From positions 251,928 through 315,927 of the forward strand of contig NZ_ML133509.1 of the NCBI RefSeq assembly GCF_003934165.1: a stretch of 64,000 nucleotides of DNA, read 5' to 3'. Source of the DNA: Borborobacter arsenicus. Lineage in GTDB: Bacteria > Pseudomonadota > Alphaproteobacteria > Rhizobiales > Rhizobiaceae. The position numbers and the translations under genes were made by a program. This document shows, piece by piece, positions 28,428 through 37,368 of the stretch (the stretch's first letter is position 1; every line of letters starts with the position of its first letter). The notes under the pieces were generated by a model. That model ran no database searches. It was not told where the DNA came from and saw only the letters and a program-made list of their open reading frames with translations.

Positions 28428-28916
28428 TTATGGCAAGGGCTGAGCCTCAAGCTTCAGCTTGAATCCGGCATGGCTCTGTTCAAATCCCAGCCGGCGATAG
28501 AAGCGATGGGCGTCGGTCCGTTTCAGGTTGGAGGTCAGGTGGACTGATTTTGCGTCGCAATCCCTCGCCTGCCGGACGGCAAAGCGGATCATCTTTTCAC
28601 CTATGCCCATGCCGCGTTTGTCGGTTCGGGTCTGCACCGCTTCGATGCGAAGGCTGGGGGCCCCTTGCCCGGTCATGGAAACGATCAGCGTCGTCTGGAA
28701 GGTGCCGACCACCTCGCCATCGAGCTCGGCGACATAGAGCATGTCGTTGGCGCTGGCCTCGATGCGATCAAAAGCTGCCTGATAAAGCGGCAGCGCTGCC
28801 GGATCGGTGGTGTCGCCATGACCGCCAAGTTCGTCGGCTGCGAAAAGAGCGACGATTGCCGCAATATCCGCAGAGTTGGCAGGGCGGATCGTCAGGGATT
28901 GCAGCGTGTCCTGCAT
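28428..28916 (-). CDS. GNAT-family N-acetyltransferase
   Basis: 162 residues. The acetyl-CoA loop is in VQTRTDKRGMGIGEKMIRFA (Arg/Gln-x-x-Gly-x-Gly/Ala form), and the C-terminal strand is HRFYRRLGFEQSHAGFKL. The N-terminus reads IRPANSADIAAIVALFAADE. The substrate cannot be inferred. It is the second of two GNAT genes in tandem directly after gatB; only 14 bases separate them, so they form an operon with gatB. Confidence 0.88.
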   Translation of the reverse strand: MQDTLQSLTIRPANSADIAAIVALFAADELGGHGDTTDPAALPLYQAAFDRIEASANDMLYVAELDGEVVGTFQTTLIVSMTGQGAPSLRIEAVQTRTDKRGMGIGEKMIRFAVRQARDCDAKSVHLTSNLKRTDAHRFYRRLGFEQSHAGFKLKLEAQPLP

Positions 28917-28930
28917 TGTGGCGCTCCGGC

Positions 28931-29422
28931 TCAGCCGAGCTTCTTTTCCAGCACCAATGCGGGAATGTCGGTATCCTCTGGACCGCAATTTTCGATGACG
29001 CCCGAATGAACGAAGCCATGTTTGCGGTAGAATGCGAGGGCTGGCGCATTCGCCGCCTCGACTTCCAGGCGCACCAATTGCGCATCCGGGAAACAGCCCT
29101 CGATCTCGCTCAGCAGCATCTGGCCGATGCCGGCCCGCTGATGGTCGGGGTGAACATAGAGCTGCTGCAAGATCACCGTTTTCTGATCGGAAGTCGCGGC
29201 CGCAAAAGCCATGCCGCCGATCTGGTTGCCGTCATCGGCAACCAGGAATTCCGAATTCGGCCGCAGCAGCCGCGCCTTCAACGAGGCGATGGAATGCCAG
29301 TCATTGGTGATCTCGTCGACCTGACGCTCGCCATAGATATCGTCATATGTCGCATGCCATGTCGTGACCAGCAGCTCGCGAATGGCTGGCAGATCACGTT
29401 CGCCGGCGCTGCGGATAAACAT
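28931..29422 (-). CDS. GNAT-family N-acetyltransferase
   Basis: 163 residues. LYVHPDHQRAGIGQMLLSEIE is the acetyl-CoA binding motif, and LEVEAANAPALAFYRKHGF the C-terminal block. It differs clearly from its downstream GNAT neighbour, so the pair is not a recent duplication. Its ATG is 2 bases beyond the gatB stop, suggesting coupled translation. A link to tRNA charging cannot be read from sequence. Confidence 0.88.
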   Translation of the reverse strand: MFIRSAGERDLPAIRELLVTTWHATYDDIYGERQVDEITNDWHSIASLKARLLRPNSEFLVADDGNQIGGMAFAAATSDQKTVILQQLYVHPDHQRAGIGQMLLSEIEGCFPDAQLVRLEVEAANAPALAFYRKHGFVHSGVIENCGPEDTDIPALVLEKKLG

Positions 29423-29424
29423 GA

Positions 29425-30927
29425 CTATTCGACGATTCCCAGCTTTGCCTTGACCAGATCGTTGACTGCCTGCGGGTTGGCCTTGCCACCAGTTGCCTTC
29501 ATCACCTGGCCGACGAACCAGCCCGCCATGCTCGGCTTGGCGCGAGCCTGCTCGGCCTTGTCGGGATTAGCGGCAATCACCTCATCGACGGCCTTTTCAA
29601 TCGCGCCAGTATCGGTGACCTGCTTCATGCCGCGGCTTTCGACCACTTCGCGCGGGTTTCCGCCCTCGTTCCAGACAATCTCGAACAGGTCCTTGGCGAT
29701 CTTGCCAGAAATGGTGCCGTCCTTGATCAGGTCGATGATCGCGCCAAGCTGATCGGGTGAAACGGGTGTTTCTTCAATATCCTTGCCTGATTTGTTCAAG
29801 GCACCCAGCAGGTCGTTGATGACCCAGTTGGCGGCGAGCTTGCCGTCGCGCCCGGCTGCCACCTTCTCGAAATAATCGGCAATCGCCTTTTCCGAGATCA
29901 GGATGGAAGCGTCGTAGACCGAAAGGCCGAGGCTAGAGATCAGCCGCGCTCGCTTGTCGTCGGGAAGCTCGGGCAGATCGGCGGCCAGCGCATCGACATA
30001 GGCCTGGTCGAATTCAAGCGGCAAAAGGTCCGGATCGGGGAAGTAGCGATAGTCATGCGCCTCTTCCTTGGAGCGCATCGAGCGCGTCTCGCCCTTGTTC
30101 GGGTCGAACAGCCGGGTTTCCTGGTCAATGCTGCCGCCATCTTCCAGAACGGCGATCTGCCGGCGCGCTTCGTATTCGATCGCCTGGCCGACGAAGCGGA
30201 TGGAATTGACGTTCTTGATCTCGCAGCGCGTGCCGAACTCGCCGCCAGGCCGGCGTACCGAGACGTTGACGTCGGCACGCATCGAGCCTTCGTCCATATT
30301 GCCGTCGCAGGTGCCGAGATAGCGCACGATCGTGCGGAGCTTGGTGAGATAGGCCTTCGCCTCGTCGGCCGAGCGTATGTCCGGCTTGGAGACGATCTCC
30401 ATCAGCGCCACGCCCGATCGGTTCAGGTCGACATAGGACATGGTCGGATGCTGGTCGTGCATCGACTTGCCGGCATCCTGCTCCAGATGCAGCCGCTCGA
30501 TGCCGACTTCGATCTCCTCAAACTCACCCTTTTTGTCGGGGCCGACGGACACGATCACGGTGCCCTCGCCGACGATCGGCTGCTTGAACTGCGAAATCTG
30601 ATAGCCCTGCGGCAGATCCGGGTAGAAATAATTCTTCCGGTCGAAAACGGACTTGTGATTGATCTTGGCCTTCAGGCCGAGCCCGGTACGGATCGCCTGC
30701 TTGACGCATTCCTCATTGATGACCGGCAGCATGCCGGGCATGGCGGCGTCGACCAGGCTGACATTGGCATTGGGCGCGGCGCCGAACGCCGTGGAAGCGC
30801 CGGAAAACAGCTTGGCATTGGACGTGACCTGCGCATGCACCTCCATGCCGATGACGATTTCCCAATCGCCGGTGGCGCCGGGGATCAGGCGTTTGGGGTC
30901 TGGAGTGCGCGTATCGATGATGGACAT
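29425..30927 (-). CDS. gatB: Asp-tRNA(Asn)/Glu-tRNA(Gln) amidotransferase subunit B
   Basis: 500 residues. GatB is the kinase and tRNA-binding subunit of GatCAB, which converts mischarged Asp-tRNA(Asn) or Glu-tRNA(Gln). The cradle domain shows [55 protein letters not shown] and the [19 protein letters not shown] block; the C-terminal YqeY/GatB helical domain begins at ~355. GatA and GatC are not adjacent. With the AspRS in this window it supports indirect Asn-tRNA synthesis. Confidence 0.97.
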   Translation of the reverse strand: MSIIDTRTPDPKRLIPGATGDWEIVIGMEVHAQVTSNAKLFSGASTAFGAAPNANVSLVDAAMPGMLPVINEECVKQAIRTGLGLKAKINHKSVFDRKNYFYPDLPQGYQISQFKQPIVGEGTVIVSVGPDKKGEFEEIEVGIERLHLEQDAGKSMHDQHPTMSYVDLNRSGVALMEIVSKPDIRSADEAKAYLTKLRTIVRYLGTCDGNMDEGSMRADVNVSVRRPGGEFGTRCEIKNVNSIRFVGQAIEYEARRQIAVLEDGGSIDQETRLFDPNKGETRSMRSKEEAHDYRYFPDPDLLPLEFDQAYVDALAADLPELPDDKRARLISSLGLSVYDASILISEKAIADYFEKVAAGRDGKLAANWVINDLLGALNKSGKDIEETPVSPDQLGAIIDLIKDGTISGKIAKDLFEIVWNEGGNPREVVESRGMKQVTDTGAIEKAVDEVIAANPDKAEQARAKPSMAGWFVGQVMKATGGKANPQAVNDLVKAKLGIVE

Positions 30928-31014
30928 AGGGCCTACGTTATCCGCGTGTTTTCGTGTCGGTTCTCGCTAGTCCAAACACGCGAGCGAGGCAAGCGGAGTA
31001 AGTCGGGTGACTTA

Positions 31015-31042
31015 GTTTTGGCCGACAGAAGCCGGCCAAAAC
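31015..31042. other. Intergenic hairpin between the CBS gene and gatB
   Basis: 10-bp perfect arms GTTTTGGCCG and CGGCCAAAAC with an 8-base loop, located 22 bases beyond the CBS-protein stop. No T run follows on the minus strand, so a terminator role is possible but weak. Confidence 0.5.
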
Positions 31043-31063
31043 CCTTTGGGAAATCGGCTCGAA

Positions 31064-31495
31064 TTAAGCCGTGGCAATGTAGGCCCGGATTTCGGCCGCT
31101 TCTCGCTCGACATCCTCGATACGGCGCTTGACCACGTCGCCGATGGAGACAATGCCGTCCAGCATGCCATCCTTCTCGACCGGCAAATGCCGGAACCGGC
31201 CCTTGGTCATGATCTCCATCAGTTCGTTGACCGTGTGGTTTTCATTGCAGATATTGACCTTCGGGGTCATGGCCGCCCGTACCGACTGATCCAGTGCGGC
31301 AGCACCTTCCCTGGCGAGGACCCGCACAATGTCGCGTTCCGACAGAATGCCGACGATCTTGCGGTCGCCATTCGTGATCACCAATGCGCCGATGCGGTGT
31401 TCGGCCAGGATTTTTATCGCTTCCGTTAGTTTCTCGTTGGGTCCGAGCGTGAAAACATCATGACCCTTCTGCTCGAGAATTGCCTTCACCGTCAT
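31064..31495 (-). CDS. CBS-pair domain protein
   Basis: 143 residues made almost wholly of two CBS motifs (~5-60 and ~70-130): EAIKILAEHRIGALVITNGDRKIVGILSERDIV and then VNELMEIMTKGRFRHLPVEKDGMLDGIVSIGDVV. Such stand-alone pairs bind adenosine ligands and sense energy charge; the target is unknown. A strong AGGAGG precedes the ATG. It lies between rhomboid and gatB on the same strand. Confidence 0.93.
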   Translation of the reverse strand: MTVKAILEQKGHDVFTLGPNEKLTEAIKILAEHRIGALVITNGDRKIVGILSERDIVRVLAREGAAALDQSVRAAMTPKVNICNENHTVNELMEIMTKGRFRHLPVEKDGMLDGIVSIGDVVKRRIEDVEREAAEIRAYIATA

Positions 31496-31606
31496 GGCGC
31501 TCCTCCTCTGCGTTGCTGCCCGCCAGATTTCGCTTCACGCATTGTATATCGTGCTCTGGGAATCGCGCCTTTTCAAGCCCGAAGCAGACAGGCCCGCACT
31601 GGTCGG

Positions 31607-32314
31607 TTAGGTGCGCCGAGGCTCGAAATATTGGATGGCGAGGAAGCCGACCAGAAATCCGCCGACATGCGCTTCCCAGGCGATGCTGTTTTCTTCGCCT
31701 GGCGCGAAGCTGATGAAGCCGCTGACCAGATTGATCACCATCCAGACCAGCAGGAAGGTGACCACGGTGCGCGAACGGAAAACCATCGCCACGGGCAAGG
31801 TCGGGCCACCGAAAGCCGCCCGGCCGGCCGAGTGGTCGATCTGGAAGCCGAATCGAGCGGCAGCGCCCATCATCCCCGAAATCGCGCCGGACGCGCCCAC
31901 CAGCGGGGCATGATCGAGCGGATGCAGCGCATAGTGGAGCGCGGCTGCCGCCAGGGCGGAAACCACCCAGAACGCGGTGAATCGCGCCGCGCCGATACGA
32001 TTGGCCAAAGGCGAACCGAAGGCGGCAAGCCAGATCATGTTGATCACCAGATGAGCGACGCTGCCGTGCAGGAACGCATAGGTTATCGGGCTGGTCAGCG
32101 CGTAGATGTCGATCTCATATTCGCCTGAATAGCGGATCGGGATGAAAGCCGCGCGCAAAAGCAGCCCGAAATCTTGGTCGGGCGTAAGAAGGTAGAGCCG
32201 AATCAGGTGAAGCGCGACGCAAAGCCCGAGAGCCGCGACCACAATAAAAGGCAGGTTGAAAACCGGCTCGCGGTATCGCGGCGCTTGTTCTTCATCGTCT
32301 TGGTCTTGTTGCAT
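31607..32314 (-). CDS. Rhomboid-family intramembrane serine protease
   Basis: 235 residues with six to seven membrane segments. The catalytic pair is Ser142 in GASGAISG and His216 in EAHVGGFLVG; HGSVAHLVINM (~83-93) contributes the oxyanion His/Asn region. It would cut membrane proteins within the inner membrane. The start MQQDQDDEEQ is a short acidic cytosolic tail; the longer open frame upstream is not hydrophobic and lacks support. It lies 111 bp upstream of the CBS gene. Confidence 0.93.
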   Translation of the reverse strand: MQQDQDDEEQAPRYREPVFNLPFIVVAALGLCVALHLIRLYLLTPDQDFGLLLRAAFIPIRYSGEYEIDIYALTSPITYAFLHGSVAHLVINMIWLAAFGSPLANRIGAARFTAFWVVSALAAAALHYALHPLDHAPLVGASGAISGMMGAAARFGFQIDHSAGRAAFGGPTLPVAMVFRSRTVVTFLLVWMVINLVSGFISFAPGEENSIAWEAHVGGFLVGFLAIQYFEPRRT

Positions 32315-32671
32315 CGGCGGCGGGCTCGGAACTCGATACGCTACCTTTAGGGCGGGCGAATCATAAAAGAAAGCCGTCCAAAGGTTGCGCCCCTGGACGG
32401 CCGGTCGAGCCCCCTGCTCTCCCAAAACTTTGACTGAACCCAGACCGCATCACGCTGAAACGGCCGCCTGCGATGTGTTTTCAGCCTCGCATGAGGCCGC
32501 CAGCGGCACAACCTAAACCAATCATTAACCTTAACAGCCCCCACCGGTTAACAAGCAGACGACCGGACTGGCATGCAACCTGCTCCACCCCGCATGTAGT
32601 TCCTCGGACAACGCCCATCTGTTCGCCGATGGAACATGAAGACGACGACCGATGGCGCGGAGCGGAGCAGC

Positions 32672-33310
32672 ATGAAACACAATGGTTCAATCGAACTGTT
32701 CCATTATTGGAACCGATTGCGCAGCGGGCGCCGCGCGCCGAAGCGAACCGAGATCGAGCCGGTCGACATCAAGGCGCTGCTTGCCGATACATTCATCCTC
32801 GAGCGCGACACACGTGGAGAAGCCGTCTTTCGCCTTGCCGGCACAAGGCTTTGCGCGACCTTCGGGCGCGAACTGAAGGGTTTCTCCTTTCCGTCACTAT
32901 GGCGCGAAAAGGACCGCCGCCTGGTCGCCCGACTCGTCTTTGGCGTGTTCCAGTCCAAATCCGTGATCGTCATAGGCTTCGACGGCCGGTCCCAGAATGG
33001 CCGCTCGCTTGAGTTCGAACTGCTTATGCTTCCGCTTGACGGCGGCATCGAAAATCCGCGCGCCATGGGCGTGATATCGCCGGCCGAAAAGCCCTTCTGG
33101 CTTGGCACCGATCCCATCAATGATGCCCTGATCGATTCGGTCAGGGTGATTGATCCGGATCGCGAGCCGATGTTCCTGAAGAACCGGCCCAGCGTGACCG
33201 TGCCGCCTCTCGTGCCAAGCGAGCGAGCACTTGCACAACCGGTGGGTAACCTTGATGGTGCGAGGCGCATCCGCCACCTTGTGGTACTGCCCGGCGGCCG
33301 CGAAAAATAG
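32672..33310 (+). CDS. PAS-domain protein (PAS_5 type)
   Basis: 212 residues. The centre (~10-150) resembles the PAS_5 family of alphaproteobacteria: FHYWNRLRSGRRAPKRTEIEPVDIKALLADTFIL is the characteristic opening (Trp, Arg-Gly, Pro, Asp), and RLAGTRLCATFGRELKGFSF follows. No output domain is visible. GGAG lies 4 bases before the chosen ATG; an in-frame ATG at 32636 would add 12 residues. It is followed by a PilZ protein, suggesting a signalling pair. Confidence 0.85.
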   Translation: MKHNGSIELFHYWNRLRSGRRAPKRTEIEPVDIKALLADTFILERDTRGEAVFRLAGTRLCATFGRELKGFSFPSLWREKDRRLVARLVFGVFQSKSVIVIGFDGRSQNGRSLEFELLMLPLDGGIENPRAMGVISPAEKPFWLGTDPINDALIDSVRVIDPDREPMFLKNRPSVTVPPLVPSERALAQPVGNLDGARRIRHLVVLPGGREK

Positions 33311-33422
33311 CCCGCCCGGATAGCGGAAAAGCACAGATTACAGCTTGTTAACCTCTGCGGCGCTAATTTGATCATGAAATCGTGCGCATGAGCATGACAG
33401 GTCGATGGGAACAGAGGCAGCT

Positions 33423-34040
33423 ATGAGGGCAGCGGCGATCAATTACGCGCCGTCGGTAGCGGAAAAGCGCAATTTTCAGCGTGTCCGCGTCAAAATCTAT
33501 GGCCGCTTCATGCTGGAAGACCGCAGCGAGCACTCATGCCAAGTGGTCGATATGTCGCCAGGCAATGTGGCACTGCGCACCGACCGGATCGGAAATCCTG
33601 GTGAAAAGATCATCGCCTATATCGACCATATCGGCCGCATAGAAGGCGTCGTCACGCGAACGATGCAGGATGGTTTTGCCATGACCATCATTGCCTCCGA
33701 TCGCAAGCGCGACAAGCTTGCGGCGCAGCTTACGTGGCTCGCCAACAAGCATGAGCTCGATCTGCCTGAGGATCGGCGTCACGAGCGCGTCGCGCCGCGC
33801 AACCCGATGAGTGTGCTGCATCTCATGGACGGCCGCCACTACCAATGCCGCATCATCGACCTGTCACTCTCCGGCGCGGCACTCGAAATCGATGTGAAAC
33901 CCGCTTTGGGCGTCCAGGTCATGCTTGGCGCCATGCGTGCCCAGGTCGTGCGCCATTTCGAAGATGGCGTGGCGATCGAGTTCGCCGTCGTGCAGCGACC
34001 CGAAACGCTCGATACGGAATTCAACCGCGCCGCTTCCTGA
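33423..34040 (+). CDS. Tandem PilZ-domain protein
   Basis: 205 residues. Two PilZ-like units are visible: first NFQRVRVKIYGRFMLED with CQVVDMSPGNVALRT (~14-60), and second RRHERVAPRNPMSVLH with CRIIDLSLSGAALEI (~120-160). The second keeps the c-di-GMP-binding RxxxR and (D/N)xSxxG signatures best; the first has the QRVRVKIYGR and D-M-S-P-G forms. A receptor for c-di-GMP is likely. ATG at 33423 has an AGAGG-like site; ATG at 33405 is the alternative. Confidence 0.87.
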   Translation: MRAAAINYAPSVAEKRNFQRVRVKIYGRFMLEDRSEHSCQVVDMSPGNVALRTDRIGNPGEKIIAYIDHIGRIEGVVTRTMQDGFAMTIIASDRKRDKLAAQLTWLANKHELDLPEDRRHERVAPRNPMSVLHLMDGRHYQCRIIDLSLSGAALEIDVKPALGVQVMLGAMRAQVVRHFEDGVAIEFAVVQRPETLDTEFNRAAS

Positions 34041-34408
34041 GCGCCCTAGCTTCATCCTTCTTTGTACAGAGCGGTAACTGCACCCACAGGTGCAGGCCGG
34101 CTGCCACCTATGCGGCTGAGCAAAGGCGGATTTTGGCTGACGCCTTACACTCCGTAACACGCTCCTCGCGCAGATACTGTGATCCTCTCCCTTCGCGGAT
34201 ACCGTCATCGGGGGCTTTCACATGCATGTGAGTTACTGAGCCTTGGCTGCAATGCGTTCAATTTGACGTAAATTTTATTCTTATTATATACTTCCCATCT
34301 ATAAAGTTCTTTCGAATTTCCTTTCAATTTTACTCAACATCTACTTCTACTTTTTGCGTGGAATAAATCCCCCTCTGTCATTGTGGCGTCAAACGGGGAC
34401 GCATCACA
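34041..34408. other. 368-bp AT-rich intergenic region
   Basis: It is clearly lower in GC than the surroundings, above all from 34260 to 34380. A TGCACC-CACA-GGTGCA hairpin lies near 34078. No ORF is supported. The region probably holds the promoter and a ~110-base leader of the downstream transglutaminase-like gene. Confidence 0.55.
34263..34290 (+). promoter_or_regulatory. Candidate sigma-70-type promoter for the transglutaminase-like gene
   Basis: TTGACG at 34263 and TATATA at 34285 are separated by 16 bases. It lies in the AT-rich tract, on the coding strand of the next gene. Assigned by motif only. Confidence 0.45.
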
Positions 34409-35014
34409 ATGATAACAACAAAATCCATGTCGCTGCTCATCGCGGCGATTTTCGGTCTGGGCGGGCTTGTCGGCACTGCTAATGCGGCAGAATCCTTCAT
34501 GGCGACGGCCGGCCGCACCACGCAACCGGTGGGGCATTATGTTTTTTGCCAGAAGCTGCCGGAAGAATGCGGCCAGAAAACCGCCAAGCGGGCTCCGGTC
34601 CAGTTGACGCGCGCGCTTTGGGCCGCAATCGTCGAGGTCAACAACGCCGTCAACATGGAAGTGACGCCGCTGACCGACATGGAGATCTGGGGCCAGGAAG
34701 AATACTGGTCCTATCCTGATGGACAGGGCGACTGTGAAGACTATGTGCTGGAAAAGCGCCGCCGGCTGATGGCGCTCGGCGTGCCGGCCGGCGACTTGCT
34801 GATAACCGTTGCGCGCCAGCCCAATGGCGATGGCCATGCCGTGCTCACGGTGCGCACCAGCCACGGCGAATTCGTGCTCGACAATCTGGAACCCCGCGTC
34901 CTGGCCTGGGCCGAGACCGAATATACCTATCTGAAACGCCAGTCCGAACGGAATTCGGGTGTATGGGTCCAGATCAATGACGGCCGCGCCGACGCCGTTG
35001 CCAGCGTCCGCTGA
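34409..35014 (+). CDS. Transglutaminase-like cysteine peptidase (BTLCP)
   Basis: 201 residues with a signal peptide (~5-27, cut at ANA-AES). The BTLCP family (PF06035) triad is present: Cys109 in GQGDCEDYV, His143 in GDGHAVLTV and Asp158 in FVLDNL. Related LapG proteases cut large adhesins in c-di-GMP-controlled biofilm dispersal, but LapG needs a LapD partner that is not seen here; this periplasmic rhizobial group has no proven substrate. It ends at a terminator. Confidence 0.9.
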   Translation: MITTKSMSLLIAAIFGLGGLVGTANAAESFMATAGRTTQPVGHYVFCQKLPEECGQKTAKRAPVQLTRALWAAIVEVNNAVNMEVTPLTDMEIWGQEEYWSYPDGQGDCEDYVLEKRRRLMALGVPAGDLLITVARQPNGDGHAVLTVRTSHGEFVLDNLEPRVLAWAETEYTYLKRQSERNSGVWVQINDGRADAVASVR

Positions 35015-35086
35015 GACACAGGCAGACATAGATCCAGGAAAACCCGGTCGAGTCCCCACCCTCCCCGTCCCAAACGACCGGGTCCA

Positions 35087-35121
35087 GGAGCCGGCCCATC
35101 CCCTGGGTCGGCTCCGCCTTT
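35087..35121 (+). terminator. Rho-independent terminator of the BTLCP gene
   Basis: The stem GGAGCCGGCCC / GGGTCGGCTCC (one mismatch, 7-base loop) is followed by GCC and TTTT. It lies between convergent genes. Confidence 0.7.
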
Positions 35122-35128
35122 TACCGGT

Positions 35129-35656
35129 TCAGATCCGGCTTAGCCCAGCCTTGAACCGCCAGGCGTTCTTCACATAGTGGGCGGCCGACTTGCGCAGTCC
35201 CTCGACGGCGTTTTCGTCCAGCACCCTGACCACCTTTGCGGGCGAACCGACGATCAATGAATTGTCGGGAAATGTCTTTCCTTCCGTGACCAGAGCACCG
35301 GCGCCGACCAGGCAATTCCTGCCGATGACCGCTCCATTCAGCACGATGGCCCCCATGCCGATCAGGCTGTTGTCACCGATGGTGCAGCCATGCAGCATCG
35401 CGCGGTGTCCAATCGTGCAACCCGTGCCGATGGTAAGCGGGAAGCCGGGATCAGTGTGCATCACGCTGTATTCCTGCACATTCGTATCGGCACCGATGAC
35501 AATCGGGTCATTGTCGCCGCGGATGACGGCCCCGAACCAGATGCCGACATTGCGTCCGATGCGCACATTGCCGATCACAGTGGCGTCCGGCGCGATCCAG
35601 TTGCTGTCGCGCGCCTCAAATTCGGGGGCAATGCCATCAAGCGCATAAAGCGGCAT
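35129..35656 (-). CDS. Gamma-class carbonic anhydrase-like hexapeptide protein
   Basis: 175 residues. It has a left-handed beta helix: repeated hexapeptides such as [20 protein letters not shown] and [20 protein letters not shown]. Three putative metal His remain: EYSVMHTD and GHRAMLHGC. This matches the YrdA/CaiE/PaaY-type gamma-CA group; whether it hydrates CO2 or only binds zinc cannot be seen. The start MPLYALDG follows an AGAGG-like site; the extension upstream is unsupported. Confidence 0.9.
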   Translation of the reverse strand: MPLYALDGIAPEFEARDSNWIAPDATVIGNVRIGRNVGIWFGAVIRGDNDPIVIGADTNVQEYSVMHTDPGFPLTIGTGCTIGHRAMLHGCTIGDNSLIGMGAIVLNGAVIGRNCLVGAGALVTEGKTFPDNSLIVGSPAKVVRVLDENAVEGLRKSAAHYVKNAWRFKAGLSRI

Positions 35657-35818
35657 ATTTAGCCTCTCTTCTTCCATTGCAGGAGAAACCTGTGTTTGAC
35701 CTGACCGCGAGTCGGCCGGCATTTACCCGTCATTTACCATGAAACTGCAAAGTCGGCTCCACTGGGCATGCGTTCGAGAGCCGCAAGATGCGCCTGGAAC
35801 GTTCGGGGAAATTCCACG

Positions 35819-36550
35819 ATGGGGCAGGCAACGCCGCAAGACACGATCCGCACGATCGACTCGGGCTTGATGCTGAAGGTGCTTTACGCCTTCACCGTTC
35901 TTGTCCTGCTGTCGGCTGTCATCAGCATCGGCGGGAAATGGTTCGGCGCGTCGATCGTCATGGCCGGTCATTCGGACTCGACCAGGGTGCATGAGATCGT
36001 CATCGGCAACAATGTGCTGGCTGTCCGCGCCAATATGATCCGCTTTGAGCGCGCGCGCCGCGACGGCATCGCGGCCCGAGTCGACCTCTATATGCGCTGG
36101 CCCGACATGGAAGGCTATTCGGCGGAAGCACGGGATGATTTCAACAATGTCGGCGGTGCCAAGCGCATCCTATTCGTGTCGATAGAGGAACAGACGATGT
36201 CACGCGACATGAGCGGGCGCTTTGCACCCATCTACAGTTCGCTGATTGCGCAGTCCGGCAAACCCGGCCCGGCGGGAACCATATTCCATGAATTTTCTGA
36301 AAAGTCGGGCTATTTGAACGAAGTCCTGGTGGTCGCGACCCGCGCAGGCAAGGACCCTTTTGTCGCTCGCTGCCTGACCGGCGCCAACGCCGCGGATTCA
36401 CTGGCGCCGTGTGAACGCGACATCCATATCGGCGATCATCTCAGCCTGATCTATCGATTCCCGAAAGAACTGCTCGGCGAATGGCAGGCGCTGGAAGCGA
36501 GCATGGCCAAGAAGGCGGCAGCGTTACTGAAGACGGGGAAGGAGCGGTAA
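35819..36550 (+). CDS. Membrane-anchored conserved protein, unknown function
   Basis: 243 residues. It has one N-terminal membrane segment (~19-42, LYAFTVLVLLSAVISIGGKW) and a ~200-residue periplasmic part. The latter has YMRWPDMEGYSAEARDDFNN and two Cys (VARCLTG, LAPCERD) that could pair. GGGGA lies before the ATG. The stop is 2 bases from the end of the convergent exoR gene. I do not recognise the family; similar one-pass proteins occur throughout Phyllobacteriaceae. Confidence 0.78.
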   Translation: MGQATPQDTIRTIDSGLMLKVLYAFTVLVLLSAVISIGGKWFGASIVMAGHSDSTRVHEIVIGNNVLAVRANMIRFERARRDGIAARVDLYMRWPDMEGYSAEARDDFNNVGGAKRILFVSIEEQTMSRDMSGRFAPIYSSLIAQSGKPGPAGTIFHEFSEKSGYLNEVLVVATRAGKDPFVARCLTGANAADSLAPCERDIHIGDHLSLIYRFPKELLGEWQALEASMAKKAAALLKTGKER

Positions 36551-36552
36551 GC

Positions 36553-37368
36553 CTACTGCTCGCCCTTGGTCAGGATATCTTCGGCAAGGGCAATCGCGGT
36601 GCGGCGGTCGGATTCGGCTGCAAGGGCGAACGCCTCTTCCTGCATGCCGCGAATCCAGGGTTGATCGTGTGGCTTGGCACGCTCGAGCGCTACCGTCATC
36701 ATCGCAAGCCCGCGCACGACCTTGCCGCTTTGGAACAGGAGATCGCCAAGCGTTGCCTGCGCACCGGCATGGCCCTTTTCAGCCGCCAGCTGGAGCCAGC
36801 GGCCCGCCTGCCGCACACTGGCCTTCACCCCCTCGCCCTTGAGGAACATCTTGCCCATTTCGAACTGGGCGTTGGGGTTGCGGTAATTGGCGGCGGCGCG
36901 CATGTAATATTCCTGCGCAGCGGCGGTGTTGGCCTTGACCGGGCTGCCAGGAATGCCCTTCTGCCAATAATTGCCAAGCGCCACCAGCGCGTCCGACAGG
37001 TAGCTTTCCTCAGGACTGCCGGGCTCGACCTCCTGCTCTGCAATCTCTGAAAAGAACTTGAAGGCTTCATAGTCGTTGCGGTCGACGCCATCGCCCTCGG
37101 CATACATGCGGGCGAGCTTCCAGGTCGCGCCAAGCTGGCCGTTCTCCGCGGCGTAGCGATAGGCCTCGACGGCCTGGTCCTTGTGGCCGCTCTTATAGGC
37201 GGTATAGCCGAACTGGAACACTGCCCAGGGGCTGGACTCCGCCTTGACCTCGCCCTTGTCGTCGAAGATCTTTTCGTCGAAGGCCAGCGCCGAACTCACG
37301 GAGCCGAGGGTCGAGGCGGCAACGAAAGCCGATAGGACAGTTCTCTTCACGACGTCAAATATCCGCAT
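36553..37368 (-). CDS. exoR: ExoR-like periplasmic Sel1-repeat protein
   Basis: 271 residues. It has a signal peptide (~8-30, cut near ALA-FDE) and Sel1/TPR-like repeats: [50 protein letters not shown] and [17 protein letters not shown]. The order and length match ExoR, the periplasmic inhibitor of the ExoS-ChvI two-component system that controls succinoglycan, motility and symbiosis in Sinorhizobium and Agrobacterium. Its ATG lies inside the ilvD stop region (14-bp overlap). ExoR identity is by remembered resemblance; another Sel1 protein is possible. Confidence 0.75.
   Translation of the reverse strand: MRIFDVVKRTVLSAFVAASTLGSVSSALAFDEKIFDDKGEVKAESSPWAVFQFGYTAYKSGHKDQAVEAYRYAAENGQLGATWKLARMYAEGDGVDRNDYEAFKFFSEIAEQEVEPGSPEESYLSDALVALGNYWQKGIPGSPVKANTAAAQEYYMRAAANYRNPNAQFEMGKMFLKGEGVKASVRQAGRWLQLAAEKGHAGAQATLGDLLFQSGKVVRGLAMMTVALERAKPHDQPWIRGMQEEAFALAAESDRRTAIALAEDILTKGEQ

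Noticed and set aside
32510-32565. Cluster of TTAAC motifs before the PAS gene, a possible CtrA site
   Set aside because: The spacing does not fit TTAA-N7-TTAA and only half-sites are present; too weak to report as a feature.
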